Of a stretch of 64,000 nt of DNA, positions 51,083 through 59,882 are shown piece by piece. The translations under genes were made by a program, and so were the position numbers. The number at the start of each line of letters is the position of its first letter. Within the stretch, counting starts at the first letter, position 1. Origin of the DNA: Sphingomonas parva (ex Maeng et al. 2020) (GTDB taxonomy: Bacteria; Pseudomonadota; Alphaproteobacteria; Sphingomonadales; Sphingomonadaceae); the NCBI RefSeq assembly GCF_004564275.1, contig NZ_SPDV01000029.1, positions 1 through 64,000 of the forward strand, given 5' to 3'. The notes beneath the pieces are model-generated. The model was not told the origin of the DNA, ran no database searches, and saw nothing but the letters and a program-made list of their open reading frames with translations.

Positions 51083-51286
51083 ATGGGCGTCAGTGCCGGC
51101 AAGAGATGGACCGAGGAGGAGCGGCGGCGCCTTGCCGCCCTCGCCCGCCGCGGCGCGTCCGGACCCGAGGCGGCGACGGCGCTCGGCCGCTCGATCGGCG
51201 CGGTGCATCAGAAGGCGACCGAGCTCGGCATCGCGCTCGCCCGCATCTACCGCAGCGGCGGACGGCGCATGACGCCGAAACGGTAA
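51083..51286 (+). CDS. small SANT/HTH-like protein
   Basis: A 67-residue protein with a strong ribosome site (GGGAGGCGAGCG). It starts MGVSAGKRWTEEERRRLAAL and contains RRGASGPEAATALGRSIGAV, a helix-turn-helix-like pattern resembling Myb/SANT or the first domain of GcrA-like proteins (W-x-E-E-E-x-x-x-L). It is basic and could bind DNA. Its position between the TonB receptor and the GH43 gene, in the same direction with short spacings, suggests co-expression with the pectin genes. A regulatory role is possible but unproven. Confidence 0.65.
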   Translation: MGVSAGKRWTEEERRRLAALARRGASGPEAATALGRSIGAVHQKATELGIALARIYRSGGRRMTPKR

Positions 51287-51306
51287 AGCAAGAGAGGAGA
51301 GGAAGA

Positions 51307-52929
51307 GTGGACCTCAGCAGGCGCGACACGATCGGAGCCGCCCTCTTGGGCGGCGCAGGCCTCGCCGCGGGAGCAGGCCCCGCCGCCGCGGCGCTGGCCG
51401 CACAGGCGCCCCGCGCCCCGGCGAGCGGCTGGCGCCGCGGCCACGACAACCAGCGCGTGCCCGATCTCGGCAACGGCTTTTTCCTGAATCCGCTGATGTC
51501 CGGCGACCATCCCGATCCCACCATCCTCAAGGACGGGCGGGATTATTACATGACCTTCTCGACGTTCGATTCCTATCCGGGCCTGGTCATCTGGCACTCG
51601 CAGGACCTGGTGAACTGGCAGCCGCTGAACGCCGCGCTGACGCGCAACATCGGCTCGGTCTGGGCGCCGGAGCTGATCAAGCACAAGGGCCGCTATTACC
51701 TCTACATCCCGACGAAGAAGACCGACGCGCCGGGGACGAAGACGACCTCCTGGGTGATCTGGACCGACGACATTCGCGGTCCCTGGTCGGATCCTGTCGA
51801 CCTCGACCTGCCGAGCCATATCGACCCCGGCCACGCCGTCGGCGAGGACGGATCGCGCTGGCTGTTCCTGTCGGGCGGCGACCGGGTGCGGCTGACCGAC
51901 GACGGCCTCGCCACCGTCGGCAAGCCCGAGCATGTCTACGATCCCTGGCGCTATCCCGAGGATTGGGTGGTGGAGGGCTTCGCGCCCGAGGGCCCGAAGA
52001 TCACGCGGCATGGCGACTATTTCTACCTGATCACCGCCGTCGGCGGCACCGCCGGCCCGCCGACCGGCCATATGGTGATCGCGGCGCGCTCGCGCTCGAT
52101 CAACGGGCCCTGGGAGAACCATCCGGCCAATCCGCTGGTGCGCACCACGTCCGCGGCCGAGAAATGGTGGTCGCGCGGCCACGCCACTCTGGTCGAGGGG
52201 CCGGACGGCGGCTGGTGGACGGTCTATCACGGCTTCGAGAACGGCTTCTGGACGCTCGGCCGCCAGACCCTGCTCGACCGCGTCGAGTGGACTCCGGACG
52301 GCTGGTTCAGGATGACCGGCGGCGACCTCTCGCAGCCGATCGCCAAGCCGAAGGGCGGCCGCGCGGTGCCGCACGGCCAGCCGCTCTCCGACGATTTCCG
52401 CACCCTGAAGCTCGGCAGCAAGTGGAACTTCTTCAAGCCCGGTCCGGACGAGAAGGACCGGGTGCGGACCCAGAACAACACCCTGCTCTTCCGCGCCCGC
52501 GGCAAGGCCCCGAGCGACAGCTCGCCCCTGCTGCTGATCGCCGGAGACCAGGGCTATCGCTTCGAGTGCGACGTGGAGATCGCGCCCGGCGGCACCGCAG
52601 GGCTGATCCTATTCTACGACGAGAGGCTCTATGCCGGCCTCGGCTTCGACGAGACGCGCTTCGTCACTCATCAATATGGCATCGAGCGGGGGCGTCCGGC
52701 CAATCCGCACGGCCGCCGCATGCGGATGCGGGTGACCAACGACCGCCACATCGTCACCTACGACACCAGCGGCGACGGCGGCCGGACGTGGAAGCGCTTC
52801 GATCGCGGCATGGAGGTCTCCGGCTACCACCACAATGTCCGCGGCGGCTTCCTGATGCTGCGCCCCGGCCTCTATTCGGCCGGCGCCGGCGAGGCGAAAT
52901 TCCGCAACTTCAAGTTCGAGGCCCTGTAA
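51307..52929 (+). CDS. GH43 glycoside hydrolase
   Basis: This 540-residue enzyme starts at GTG 51307 (GAGGAGAGG upstream) with a Tat-like signal (LSRRDTIGAALLGGAGL). It is a five-bladed propeller of family 43: the catalytic base Asp near 69 is in SGDHPDPTILKDG, and the general acid Glu near 222 is in VVEGFAPEGPKI. The C-terminal 200 residues form a concanavalin-like beta-sandwich (WNFFKPGPDEKDR, APGGTAGLILFYDERLYAGL). GH43 members are arabinosidases, xylosidases and galactosidases; with the pectin context, arabinan or galactan side chains are likely. Periplasmic. Stop is 17 bp before the small ORF at 52946. Confidence 0.92.
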   Translation: MDLSRRDTIGAALLGGAGLAAGAGPAAAALAAQAPRAPASGWRRGHDNQRVPDLGNGFFLNPLMSGDHPDPTILKDGRDYYMTFSTFDSYPGLVIWHSQDLVNWQPLNAALTRNIGSVWAPELIKHKGRYYLYIPTKKTDAPGTKTTSWVIWTDDIRGPWSDPVDLDLPSHIDPGHAVGEDGSRWLFLSGGDRVRLTDDGLATVGKPEHVYDPWRYPEDWVVEGFAPEGPKITRHGDYFYLITAVGGTAGPPTGHMVIAARSRSINGPWENHPANPLVRTTSAAEKWWSRGHATLVEGPDGGWWTVYHGFENGFWTLGRQTLLDRVEWTPDGWFRMTGGDLSQPIAKPKGGRAVPHGQPLSDDFRTLKLGSKWNFFKPGPDEKDRVRTQNNTLLFRARGKAPSDSSPLLLIAGDQGYRFECDVEIAPGGTAGLILFYDERLYAGLGFDETRFVTHQYGIERGRPANPHGRRMRMRVTNDRHIVTYDTSGDGGRTWKRFDRGMEVSGYHHNVRGGFLMLRPGLYSAGAGEAKFRNFKFEAL

Positions 52930-52945
52930 TCAAGGAGAGTCTGCG

Positions 52946-53068
52946 ATGGACGTCCACCCGATCCTGCTCTGGCTCGCCCGCGCGGCGGCCGAGGCGCGGC
53001 GGCCACGAAGCGGCGCAATCCTCCTGTCCCCGTCCGGCAAGGGCGCGCGCGATGCGGCTCGCCGCTAG
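52946..53068 (+). CDS. possible small coupling ORF
   Basis: A 40-residue frame with a good ribosome site (AAGGAGAG) starts MDVHPILLWLARAAAEARRP and overlaps the next gene by 17 bp. Such short coupled frames can help translation of the following gene. It is not recognised as a family and the basic, Ala-rich content is weak evidence for a stable protein. Confidence 0.35.
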   Translation: MDVHPILLWLARAAAEARRPRSGAILLSPSGKGARDAARR

Positions 53069-53903
53069 CTTCGCCGCCGCCGCGCTCGCCCTCTCGGCGC
53101 CCGCGGCTGCGCAGCAGAGCGCCGAACGCCCGCCGGTGCAGCCGATCCGCGCGTCCAAGATCGTGCTGGTCGGGGATTCCACCGTAGCGGTGCAGGGCGG
53201 ATGGGGGCCGAGCTTCTGCGCCCGCCACGTCACCTCGTTCCTCGCCTGCGTGAACCTCGCCCGCGGCGGCCGCAGCTCGTACAATTATCGCGCCGAGGGA
53301 TCCTGGGACATCGCCCTGGCCGAGATGCGCCGGCGCCCGTGGGAGCAGGTCTATGTGCTGATCCAGTTCGGCCATAATGATCAGCCCGGCAAGCCCGGTC
53401 GCTCGACCGAGCTCGCCACCGAATTCCCGGCCAATCTCAAGCGCTACGTCGCAGAGGCGCGGGCCGCCGGCGCGATCCCGGTGCTGGTGACGCCGCTCAC
53501 CCGCCGCCAGTTCAAGGACGGAACGCTGATCCGCGACCTCGAGCCCTGGGCGGAGGCGACCCGCCGGGTCGCCGCCGAGACCGGCGCGCCGCTGGTCGAC
53601 CTTCACGCGCGCAGCACCGCCGCGGTGCAGGCGATGGGCGCGGCGGCCGCGACGCGCTTTGCCCAGCGACCGCCCTCCCCCACCGTCTGGGCGGCGGCGG
53701 CGACCGGCACCACGATCGACGCCAATGGCGGCGCCGTGCCGGCGCCCGCCGCAGCGAACGCCGCGGCCGAGCCGATGGGCCAGGCGAAGCTGTCGTTCGA
53801 TTACACCCACATCGGCCCGGAAGGCGCCGACTTCTTCGCCGGCCAGGTGGTGGAGGAGCTGGCTCGGGCGGTGCCGGCGCTGCGCCGGAACCTGATCCCG
53901 TGA
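53052..53903 (+). CDS. rhamnogalacturonan acetylesterase (CE12, SGNH)
   Basis: The 283-residue product has a signal peptide (LAASFAAAALALSAPAAAQQ) and the SGNH hydrolase blocks in order: IVLVGDSTVAVQGGWGP with the nucleophile Ser, LARGGRSSYNY, IQFGHNDQPGKPGRSTE and the final DYTHIGPEGADFFA with the catalytic Asp-His pair. This layout is that of rhamnogalacturonan acetylesterases, which remove acetyl groups from the pectin backbone. An Ala-rich insertion lies near residue 200-240. It overlaps the preceding small ORF and ends with GTGA overlapping the GH95 start. Confidence 0.9.
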   Translation: MRLAASFAAAALALSAPAAAQQSAERPPVQPIRASKIVLVGDSTVAVQGGWGPSFCARHVTSFLACVNLARGGRSSYNYRAEGSWDIALAEMRRRPWEQVYVLIQFGHNDQPGKPGRSTELATEFPANLKRYVAEARAAGAIPVLVTPLTRRQFKDGTLIRDLEPWAEATRRVAAETGAPLVDLHARSTAAVQAMGAAAATRFAQRPPSPTVWAAAATGTTIDANGGAVPAPAAANAAAEPMGQAKLSFDYTHIGPEGADFFAGQVVEELARAVPALRRNLIP

Positions 53904-56221
53904 CCTGGGACCTCAACCGACGCCAGGCGCTGCTCGCCGGTCTCGCCGGCGGCGCGTTGCTGGCCGGTCCGGCGCGTGGCCAGGCCGCCGCGCCGCCGCC
54001 GGTCGGGGCATCGCCCTGGACCCTGTGGTACCACCAGCCGGCGACGCGCTGGGTGGAGGCACTGCCGGTGGGCAACGGCCGGATGGGCGCGATGGTGTTC
54101 GGCGGCGCCGGGGCCGAGCGGCTGCAGCTCAACGAGGACAGCTTCTGGGCGGGCGGGCCGTACGACCCGACCAATGCGGACGCCCGCGCAGCGCTGCCGC
54201 AGGTGCGGGCGCTGCTGCGCGCGCAGCGCTACGAGGAAGCGCAGGCGCTCGCCCAGGAGAGGCTGATGGCGCGGCCGATCCGCCAGATGTCGTACCAGAC
54301 CCTGGGCGAGTTGCTGATCGACATGCCGGGCCAGGACGATCCCGACGATTATCGCCGCTGGCTCGACCTCGACGGCGCGATTGCCGCGACCGAATGGCAA
54401 AGCGGCGGCCGGCGCTTTCGCCGCATTGTCTTCGCCTCGGCGGCCGACGGCGTCATCGCGGTGCGGCTGGAGGCGCTCGACGGCGCCCCGGCCGCCTGGT
54501 CGCTGCGCTTCGCGGCAGGCGGCGGCACCGCGCGCGGCGACACGCTGGTTCAGACCGGACGCAACCGCGAGGAGCATGGCATCGCCGGCGCGCTCACCTA
54601 TGCGATCGCGCTGCGCGCGCTGGACGGCGCCGGCCGGATCGAGGGCGAGCGGCTCCACGTCGACGGGCCAGCGGCGACCGTGCTGATCGCCGCCCGCACC
54701 AGCTATCGCAACTGGCGCGACGTCTCGGGTGCGCCGGAGGCGGAGGCGCTCCGCGACTTGGACTCCGCCGGCCGTCGAACCGCAGAGACGCTGCTCGCTC
54801 GCCACCAGCACGACCATCGCAGCCTGTTCCGGCGCTTCGACATCGATCTCGGGCCCGACCGTTCTGCGGAAACGCCGACCGACGCGCGGGTGCGCTACAG
54901 CCATGAGCGCGGCAACGACGATCCGGTCCTCGCCGCGCTCTACGTGCAATATGGCCGCTACCTGCTGATCGCCTCGTCGCGGGCCGGCGGCCAGCCGGCC
55001 AATCTGCAGGGGCTGTGGAACGACAGCAACCGGCCGCCCTGGGGCTCCAAATATACGATCAACATCAACACCGAGATGAACTACTGGCCGGCCGAGCCGA
55101 CCGGCCTCTCCGAGACGATTGAGCCGCTGATCGCGATGGCCGAGGATCTGGCGGTGAGCGGCGCCCGCATCGCTCGCGCCCATTTCGGCGCCCGCGGCTG
55201 GGTCGCGCATCACAACACCGATCTGTGGCGGGCGGCGGCGCCGATCGACGGCGCCTTCTACGGTATCTGGCCGACGGGCGGTGCCTGGCTGTGCAAGCAT
55301 CTCTGGGACCGCTGGGACTTCAGCCGCGACCGCGCGGTGCTGCAGCGCATCTACCCGGTGTTGCGCGACGCTGCCCTGTTCTTCCTCGATGCGATGGTCG
55401 AGCACCCGGCCGGTCTCGTCACCTCTCCGTCGATCTCGCCCGAGAACGCCCATCATCCCAAGGTCAGCCTGTGCGAGGGCCCGGCGATGGACCGCCAGAT
55501 CCTGCGCGAGCTGTTTGCGAACGTGATCGAGGCCTCGCGCCTGCTCGGCCGCGATGCCGCGCTGCGGGCGCAGCTCGAGGCGGCCCGGGCGCGAATTCCG
55601 GCCGACCGGATCGGCAAGGCCGGCCAGCTCCAGGAATGGCTCGAGGACTGGGACCTGGAGGTGCCGGAGATCCAGCACCGCCATGTCTCGCACCTCTACG
55701 CGCTCTACCCGGGCCACGAGATCCGCCCCGCCGATCCGGCCCTGTTCAAGGCGGCGCGGCGGGCGCTGGAGATACGCGGCGACGATGCGACCGGCTGGGG
55801 CATAGGCTGGCGGATCAACCTGTGGGCACGGCTCGGCGACGGCGAGCGCGCCTATACGGTGCTGCGGAAGCTGCTTGGCCCCGACCGCACCTATCCGAAC
55901 CTGTTCGATGCCCACCCGCCTTTCCAGATCGACGGGAATTTCGGCGGCGCCGCCGGCGTGGTCGAGATGCTGGTCCGCGACCAGCCGGACGGCGTCACCC
56001 TGCTGCCGGCCTTGCCCAAGGCGTGGCCCAGCGGCCGCCTGCGCGGCGTGCGCCTGCGCGGCGGCCTGACCATGGACCTGGCCTGGCGGGACGGCGCCCT
56101 GGCGGAGGCGGCGATCACTGCCGCAGGACCGGTCGAGCGGCATTTCACCTATGGCGCGGCGCAGCGCAATCTCGCCTTCAAGCGCGGCGAGAGGAGGATT
56201 TTCGATGGCACGGCCCGCTGA
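53900..56221 (+). CDS. GH95 alpha-L-fucosidase/galactosidase
   Basis: This 773-residue enzyme begins at GTG 53900 inside the preceding stop codon. Signal: ALLAGLAGGALLAGPARG. Family 95 landmarks: WVEALPVGNGRMGAMVFGG near the start, ININTEMNYWPAEPTGLSE near 390 with the asparagines that activate water, and the general acid Glu near 580 in GQLQEWLEDWD. The catalytic domain is an alpha/alpha-barrel between beta domains. Members hydrolyse alpha-1,2-linked L-fucose or L-galactose, sugars of xyloglucan and rhamnogalacturonan II. Its place in a pectin locus suits the latter. Confidence 0.92.
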   Translation: MTWDLNRRQALLAGLAGGALLAGPARGQAAAPPPVGASPWTLWYHQPATRWVEALPVGNGRMGAMVFGGAGAERLQLNEDSFWAGGPYDPTNADARAALPQVRALLRAQRYEEAQALAQERLMARPIRQMSYQTLGELLIDMPGQDDPDDYRRWLDLDGAIAATEWQSGGRRFRRIVFASAADGVIAVRLEALDGAPAAWSLRFAAGGGTARGDTLVQTGRNREEHGIAGALTYAIALRALDGAGRIEGERLHVDGPAATVLIAARTSYRNWRDVSGAPEAEALRDLDSAGRRTAETLLARHQHDHRSLFRRFDIDLGPDRSAETPTDARVRYSHERGNDDPVLAALYVQYGRYLLIASSRAGGQPANLQGLWNDSNRPPWGSKYTININTEMNYWPAEPTGLSETIEPLIAMAEDLAVSGARIARAHFGARGWVAHHNTDLWRAAAPIDGAFYGIWPTGGAWLCKHLWDRWDFSRDRAVLQRIYPVLRDAALFFLDAMVEHPAGLVTSPSISPENAHHPKVSLCEGPAMDRQILRELFANVIEASRLLGRDAALRAQLEAARARIPADRIGKAGQLQEWLEDWDLEVPEIQHRHVSHLYALYPGHEIRPADPALFKAARRALEIRGDDATGWGIGWRINLWARLGDGERAYTVLRKLLGPDRTYPNLFDAHPPFQIDGNFGGAAGVVEMLVRDQPDGVTLLPALPKAWPSGRLRGVRLRGGLTMDLAWRDGALAEAAITAAGPVERHFTYGAAQRNLAFKRGERRIFDGTAR

Positions 56222-56945
56222 CGTCACCCGCCGCGTCCTGGCATCCGCGGCGCTGGCGCTGCTGCCCTGGCTCGCGGCCTGCGCGCATGAACAAGGCGCG
56301 TCCGGCGGCGCCACCGCCTGGCGCTTCGACCGTATCGACCGGATCGGCAACATGCCGGTCCGCGCCGAAGGCGGACCGCAGGTGATCGAGACGGAGCACG
56401 GAAAGGCGGTGGCGTTCGACGGACTCGACGACGCACTGTTCCTGCCGACCCATCCGCTGGCCGGCGCGTCCAAGTTCACGATCGAGGCGGTGTTCCGCCC
56501 CGACGGGGGCGCGTTCGAGCAGCGCTGGCTGCACCTCGCGGAAGCTTCGGGCAATGCGCCGCCCGACGCCTCGCCCCCCGTCCCGCCGAGCGGCCCGCGC
56601 TTCCTGTTCGAGATCCGAGTGGTCGGGGATCGGTGGTATCTCGACGCCTTCACCGCGGGGAACGGCTACAACAAGGCGCTGATGGCGCCGGACAAGACCT
56701 TCCCGGTCGGCCGCTGGTACCATGTCGCCCAGACCTATGACGGGCGGACCTACCGCGCCTATGTCGACGGCGTGCTGCAGACCGAGGCCGAAATCGCGTT
56801 CACGCCGCAGGCCGAGGGCTTCACCTCGATCGGCACGCGGATCAACCGGCGCAACTATTTCCACGGCGCGGTCCTCTCCGCGCGGTTCACGCCGCGGGCG
56901 CTGCCGCCGGAGCGCTTCCATATCCCCGGAAAGGCGCGGAAATGA
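56205..56945 (+). CDS. LamG-like lipoprotein
   Basis: This 246-residue lipoprotein (lipobox LAAC) starts with a GAGGAGG ribosome site, 17 bp inside the end of the GH95 gene. The body is one concanavalin/LamG sandwich: KAVAFDGLDDALFLPTHPLA, FTIEAVFRPDGGAFEQRWLH and WYHVAQTYDGRTYRAYVDGV. Such domains bind sugars. It could hold pectin fragments at the membrane for the lyases next to it. Its stop overlaps the next start (ATGA). No catalytic residues are seen. Confidence 0.85.
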   Translation: MARPADVTRRVLASAALALLPWLAACAHEQGASGGATAWRFDRIDRIGNMPVRAEGGPQVIETEHGKAVAFDGLDDALFLPTHPLAGASKFTIEAVFRPDGGAFEQRWLHLAEASGNAPPDASPPVPPSGPRFLFEIRVVGDRWYLDAFTAGNGYNKALMAPDKTFPVGRWYHVAQTYDGRTYRAYVDGVLQTEAEIAFTPQAEGFTSIGTRINRRNYFHGAVLSARFTPRALPPERFHIPGKARK

Positions 56946-58561
56946 CCGGCGCGATCACCCGGCGGAGCGCGCTGGCCGGCGCCGGCGCACTCGCCCTGCT
57001 CGCCGCCGCGCCGGCGATGGCCGCGGGCGCCGGCCGCGAGACCCTGCTCGCCACGATGCGGCGCGCGACCCGCTTCATGACCGATCGGGTCGCGACCGAG
57101 GGCGGTTACGTCTGGTCCTACCTTCCCGACATGTCGCGGCGCTGGGGCGAGATGGAGGCGAAGCCGACGATGATCTGGGTCCAGGACCCGGGCACCGCGG
57201 CGATGGGTCACCTCTTCCTCGATGCCTGGCACGCGACCGGAGAGGAGCAATATTACCGTGCCGCCGAGCAGGTCGCCGGCGCCCTCGTCCGCGGACAGCA
57301 TCCGTCCGGCGGCTGGCATTATTTCATCGACTTCGGCGGCGACGCCTCGGCGCGCGACTGGCACGAGACGATCGGGCGGCAGGGCCGGCGGCTGGAGGAG
57401 TTCCGCCATTATTACGGCAATGCCACGTTCGACGACGGCGGCACGGTGGAGAGTGGCAAGTTCCTGCTCCGCCTCTACCTCGCCAGGAACGATCCGACCT
57501 GGCGCGCCCCGCTCGACCGCGTCGTCGATTTCGTGCTCGACGCCCAATATCCGATCGGCGGCTGGCCGCAGCGCTTCCCGATCGACCGCAGCTATTCGAA
57601 CGGCGGCCTGCCCGACTATACGGCGAACATCACGTTCAACGACGACGTCGCGTCGAACAACATCGCGTTCCTGATGCTGGTCCACCAGGCGCTCGGCGAG
57701 CGGCGGGTGCTCGATTCGATCCGCCGCGGCATGGGCGTGTTCCTGCTCGCCCAGCAGGGCCAGCCGCAGCCCGGCTGGGCGCTGCAATATACGCGCGAGC
57801 TGGAGCCCGCGGGCGCCCGCACGTCCGAGCCGCCCTCGCTGGCGACCCACACCACCTACGCCTGTGTCCAGCAATTGATGCAATTCTACCGCTGGACCGG
57901 CGACAGCAAATATCTGGCCCGCATTCCCGAAGCGATCGCCTGGCTCGAGAAGCTCCAATTGCCGCCCGAGCGGCAGCTGAACGGCTTCACCCACCCGACC
58001 TTCATCGAAGTCGGCACCGACCGGGCGCTCTACCTCAAGGAGAGCGGCAGCTGGACCGGCGATACCAGGAACGAGATCGTCTACGAGCCGAAGGACGGGG
58101 TGAGCTGGGTCAATCGCAAGCTCGACCTCGCCCGCCTGCGCGAAGGCTATCGGCGGCTGCTGGCGCTTTCCAGGAACGAGGCGACCAGGGGATCGCCGTT
58201 GCTCGCCCGCGACCGCATTCCGCTGCCGCGCTATTTCGTCGTGCGCGAGGTGCGCGGCTCCGACCTCAACATCGCGGAAGGCGATGGCAGGCGAGCGGCC
58301 GACGTGGTCGCCGCTCTCAACCGCGAAGGCTATTGGCCGACGCCGCTCCGCGCGACGAGCAATCGCTGGCGCCCGCCGGCCGAAGCGGCGCTGCTGCCGC
58401 CCTCCCGCGCGGCGGACGGCCGGCTGCTCGATGCCCGCGACACCTCGCCCTACATCACCGACACGCCCGCGGTCGGAATCTCCACCGGCACGTACATCAA
58501 CAACATGGCGGTCCTGATCCGCGCGCTCGACGACACAGCGCGCCTCGACAAGAAGGCGTGA
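56942..58561 (+). CDS. PL10-like pectate lyase
   Basis: This 539-residue enzyme has a Tat-like signal (TRRSALAGAGALALLAAAPA). It is an alpha/alpha toroid related to PL10: AAEQVAGALVRGQHPSGGWH, then DAQYPIGGWPQRFPIDRSYS and ITFNDDVASNNIAFLMLVHQ, matching the GGWPQ.FP and ITFNDD blocks of the PL10 enzyme at 42938-44248. It is longer by 100 residues and has a C-terminal extension. The different signal suggests Tat export of a folded, perhaps calcium-loaded, protein. It starts inside the stop of the LamG gene. A lyase on a different pectin region is likely. Confidence 0.85.
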   Translation: MTGAITRRSALAGAGALALLAAAPAMAAGAGRETLLATMRRATRFMTDRVATEGGYVWSYLPDMSRRWGEMEAKPTMIWVQDPGTAAMGHLFLDAWHATGEEQYYRAAEQVAGALVRGQHPSGGWHYFIDFGGDASARDWHETIGRQGRRLEEFRHYYGNATFDDGGTVESGKFLLRLYLARNDPTWRAPLDRVVDFVLDAQYPIGGWPQRFPIDRSYSNGGLPDYTANITFNDDVASNNIAFLMLVHQALGERRVLDSIRRGMGVFLLAQQGQPQPGWALQYTRELEPAGARTSEPPSLATHTTYACVQQLMQFYRWTGDSKYLARIPEAIAWLEKLQLPPERQLNGFTHPTFIEVGTDRALYLKESGSWTGDTRNEIVYEPKDGVSWVNRKLDLARLREGYRRLLALSRNEATRGSPLLARDRIPLPRYFVVREVRGSDLNIAEGDGRRAADVVAALNREGYWPTPLRATSNRWRPPAEAALLPPSRAADGRLLDARDTSPYITDTPAVGISTGTYINNMAVLIRALDDTARLDKKA

Positions 58562-58610
58562 CAGACGCCATGTGGCGACACGGGGAACGGCGAAGGGGAG
58601 GAATGCAGCC

Positions 58611-59621
58611 ATGACACGAATCCGGGCTTTCGCACGCCGGCGGCCCTCATGGGCTGTCGCTGTCGCCATCGGCGCATGCCTGACGGCGGCGACGGCGCCG
58701 GCCCAGGGCCCCGCGGCCGCGCCCCCCGCCACCGGGCGACCGCTCGGCGTCGCCGAGGAGGCGAAGTTCACGCCGATTTCGTCCAACGTCACCGTCTATG
58801 GCGGGATCGTCAACGCCGAGAGCTGCTCCTACGACCCGGGGCGCAAGCTGATCCTCGCCTTCAACCGTGGCGCCAATCCGAACCAGATCGCCGACGACGG
58901 CTTCGTCTCGCTGATCAACCCCGACGGATCGGTCCACACGCCGCGCTGGATCGGCCTCGACCCCAAGGGGCCCCTGCTCCACCATCCGTTCGGCAGCGCG
59001 ATCCACCAGGACAGCCTCTACGTCGCCGACAGCAAGGGCGGCACGGCCGATGGCTCGCCGCGCATCGCATTGCTGCGACGCTTCGACCTCTCCACCGGCG
59101 CGCTGCAGGGCGAGGTGACGGTGCCGGAGTCGCAATGGCTCAACGACATCGCGGTCGCGGCGGATGGAACGGTCTACGCCTCGCAGACCGGCGCAGCGGA
59201 CGGCAGCATCCCCTACCGCATCTATCGGGTGACGCCGGACGGCAAAGTCTCGGTCTTCCTCGAGGGCGCGCCGCTCGCCCGCCCCAACGGCGTGGCGATC
59301 GACCGCGACGGCAACATCGTGATCGTCAACCTCGAGGACGACAGAGTGATGACCTTCTCGCCCGCCGCGCGGCTGCTGCGCACGGAACAGGCGGCGCTGC
59401 CCGGCAACGACGGGCTGGTGATCATGGCGGACGGCACCAAATACGTCAGCAGCGTGCTGCATGGCGGAGTCTCGCGCATTCGCCCGGGCAGACCGGCCGA
59501 GCTGATCGCCAGCGGCATCCCGAACGCAGCGTCGATGTGCTGGGACAGCGACGCGAACCAGCTCGTCATCCCGATGAACGCCAACAACGGCCTCGCCTTC
59601 ATCAAGCTGGGACGGCGCTAG
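58611..59621 (+). CDS. SMP-30/gluconolactonase-like protein
   Basis: This 336-residue secreted protein (signal AVAVAIGACLTAATAPAQG) is a six-bladed propeller of the SMP-30/gluconolaconase/strictosidine synthase-like group. Propeller motifs include LYVADSKGG, WLNDIAVAADGTVYASQTG, RPNGVAIDRDGNIVIVNLED and ASMCWDSDANQLVIPMNANN. The calcium/lactone-binding Asn and Asp positions (N in RPNGVA, D in CWDSDA) are kept. It could act on sugar lactones formed in pectin breakdown, or be a lyase-associated sensor. GGGGAGG ribosome site. Last gene of the locus; hairpin at 59670 follows. Confidence 0.8.
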   Translation: MTRIRAFARRRPSWAVAVAIGACLTAATAPAQGPAAAPPATGRPLGVAEEAKFTPISSNVTVYGGIVNAESCSYDPGRKLILAFNRGANPNQIADDGFVSLINPDGSVHTPRWIGLDPKGPLLHHPFGSAIHQDSLYVADSKGGTADGSPRIALLRRFDLSTGALQGEVTVPESQWLNDIAVAADGTVYASQTGAADGSIPYRIYRVTPDGKVSVFLEGAPLARPNGVAIDRDGNIVIVNLEDDRVMTFSPAARLLRTEQAALPGNDGLVIMADGTKYVSSVLHGGVSRIRPGRPAELIASGIPNAASMCWDSDANQLVIPMNANNGLAFIKLGRR

Positions 59622-59669
59622 AGCCTGTTCGCGGGCGCTGGAGGCGATACCGGGCCGCCCCACCCCCAG

Positions 59670-59691
59670 CCCCTCCCGCAAGCGGGAGGGG
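59670..59691. terminator. strong hairpin after the pectin locus
   Basis: CCCCTCCCGC-AA-GCGGGAGGGG is a perfect 10-bp stem with 2-nt loop, 49 bp after the SMP-30 stop. No T run follows; it may act as a terminator or be a copy of a dispersed palindromic repeat common in sphingomonads. Confidence 0.5.
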
Positions 59692-59882
59692 AGTTGCGCT
59701 CGACGGGCGGGGCGGCGATGGTGGCCGCGTGGGGGCATTGTTCAGACGTCGCAACATCGTGATCGCGCTCTTGGCGAGACGATCGGCCGTCCCTGACGCG
59801 CGGTCCGCGCGCCCACGCGCGCCGCGTTGAACCCTGCGGCCCGCGGGCGTAGGATTGTCGCAGGGTCTGACAGGAGGCTGCC

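Noticed and set aside
47479-51102. A long open frame antisense to the pectin TonB receptor
   Set aside because: Same reason: mirror of a real receptor gene with no recognisable domain or ribosome site.
53801-56653. A long minus frame opposite the GH95 gene
   Set aside because: GH95 motifs are complete on the plus strand; the minus frame is a shadow.
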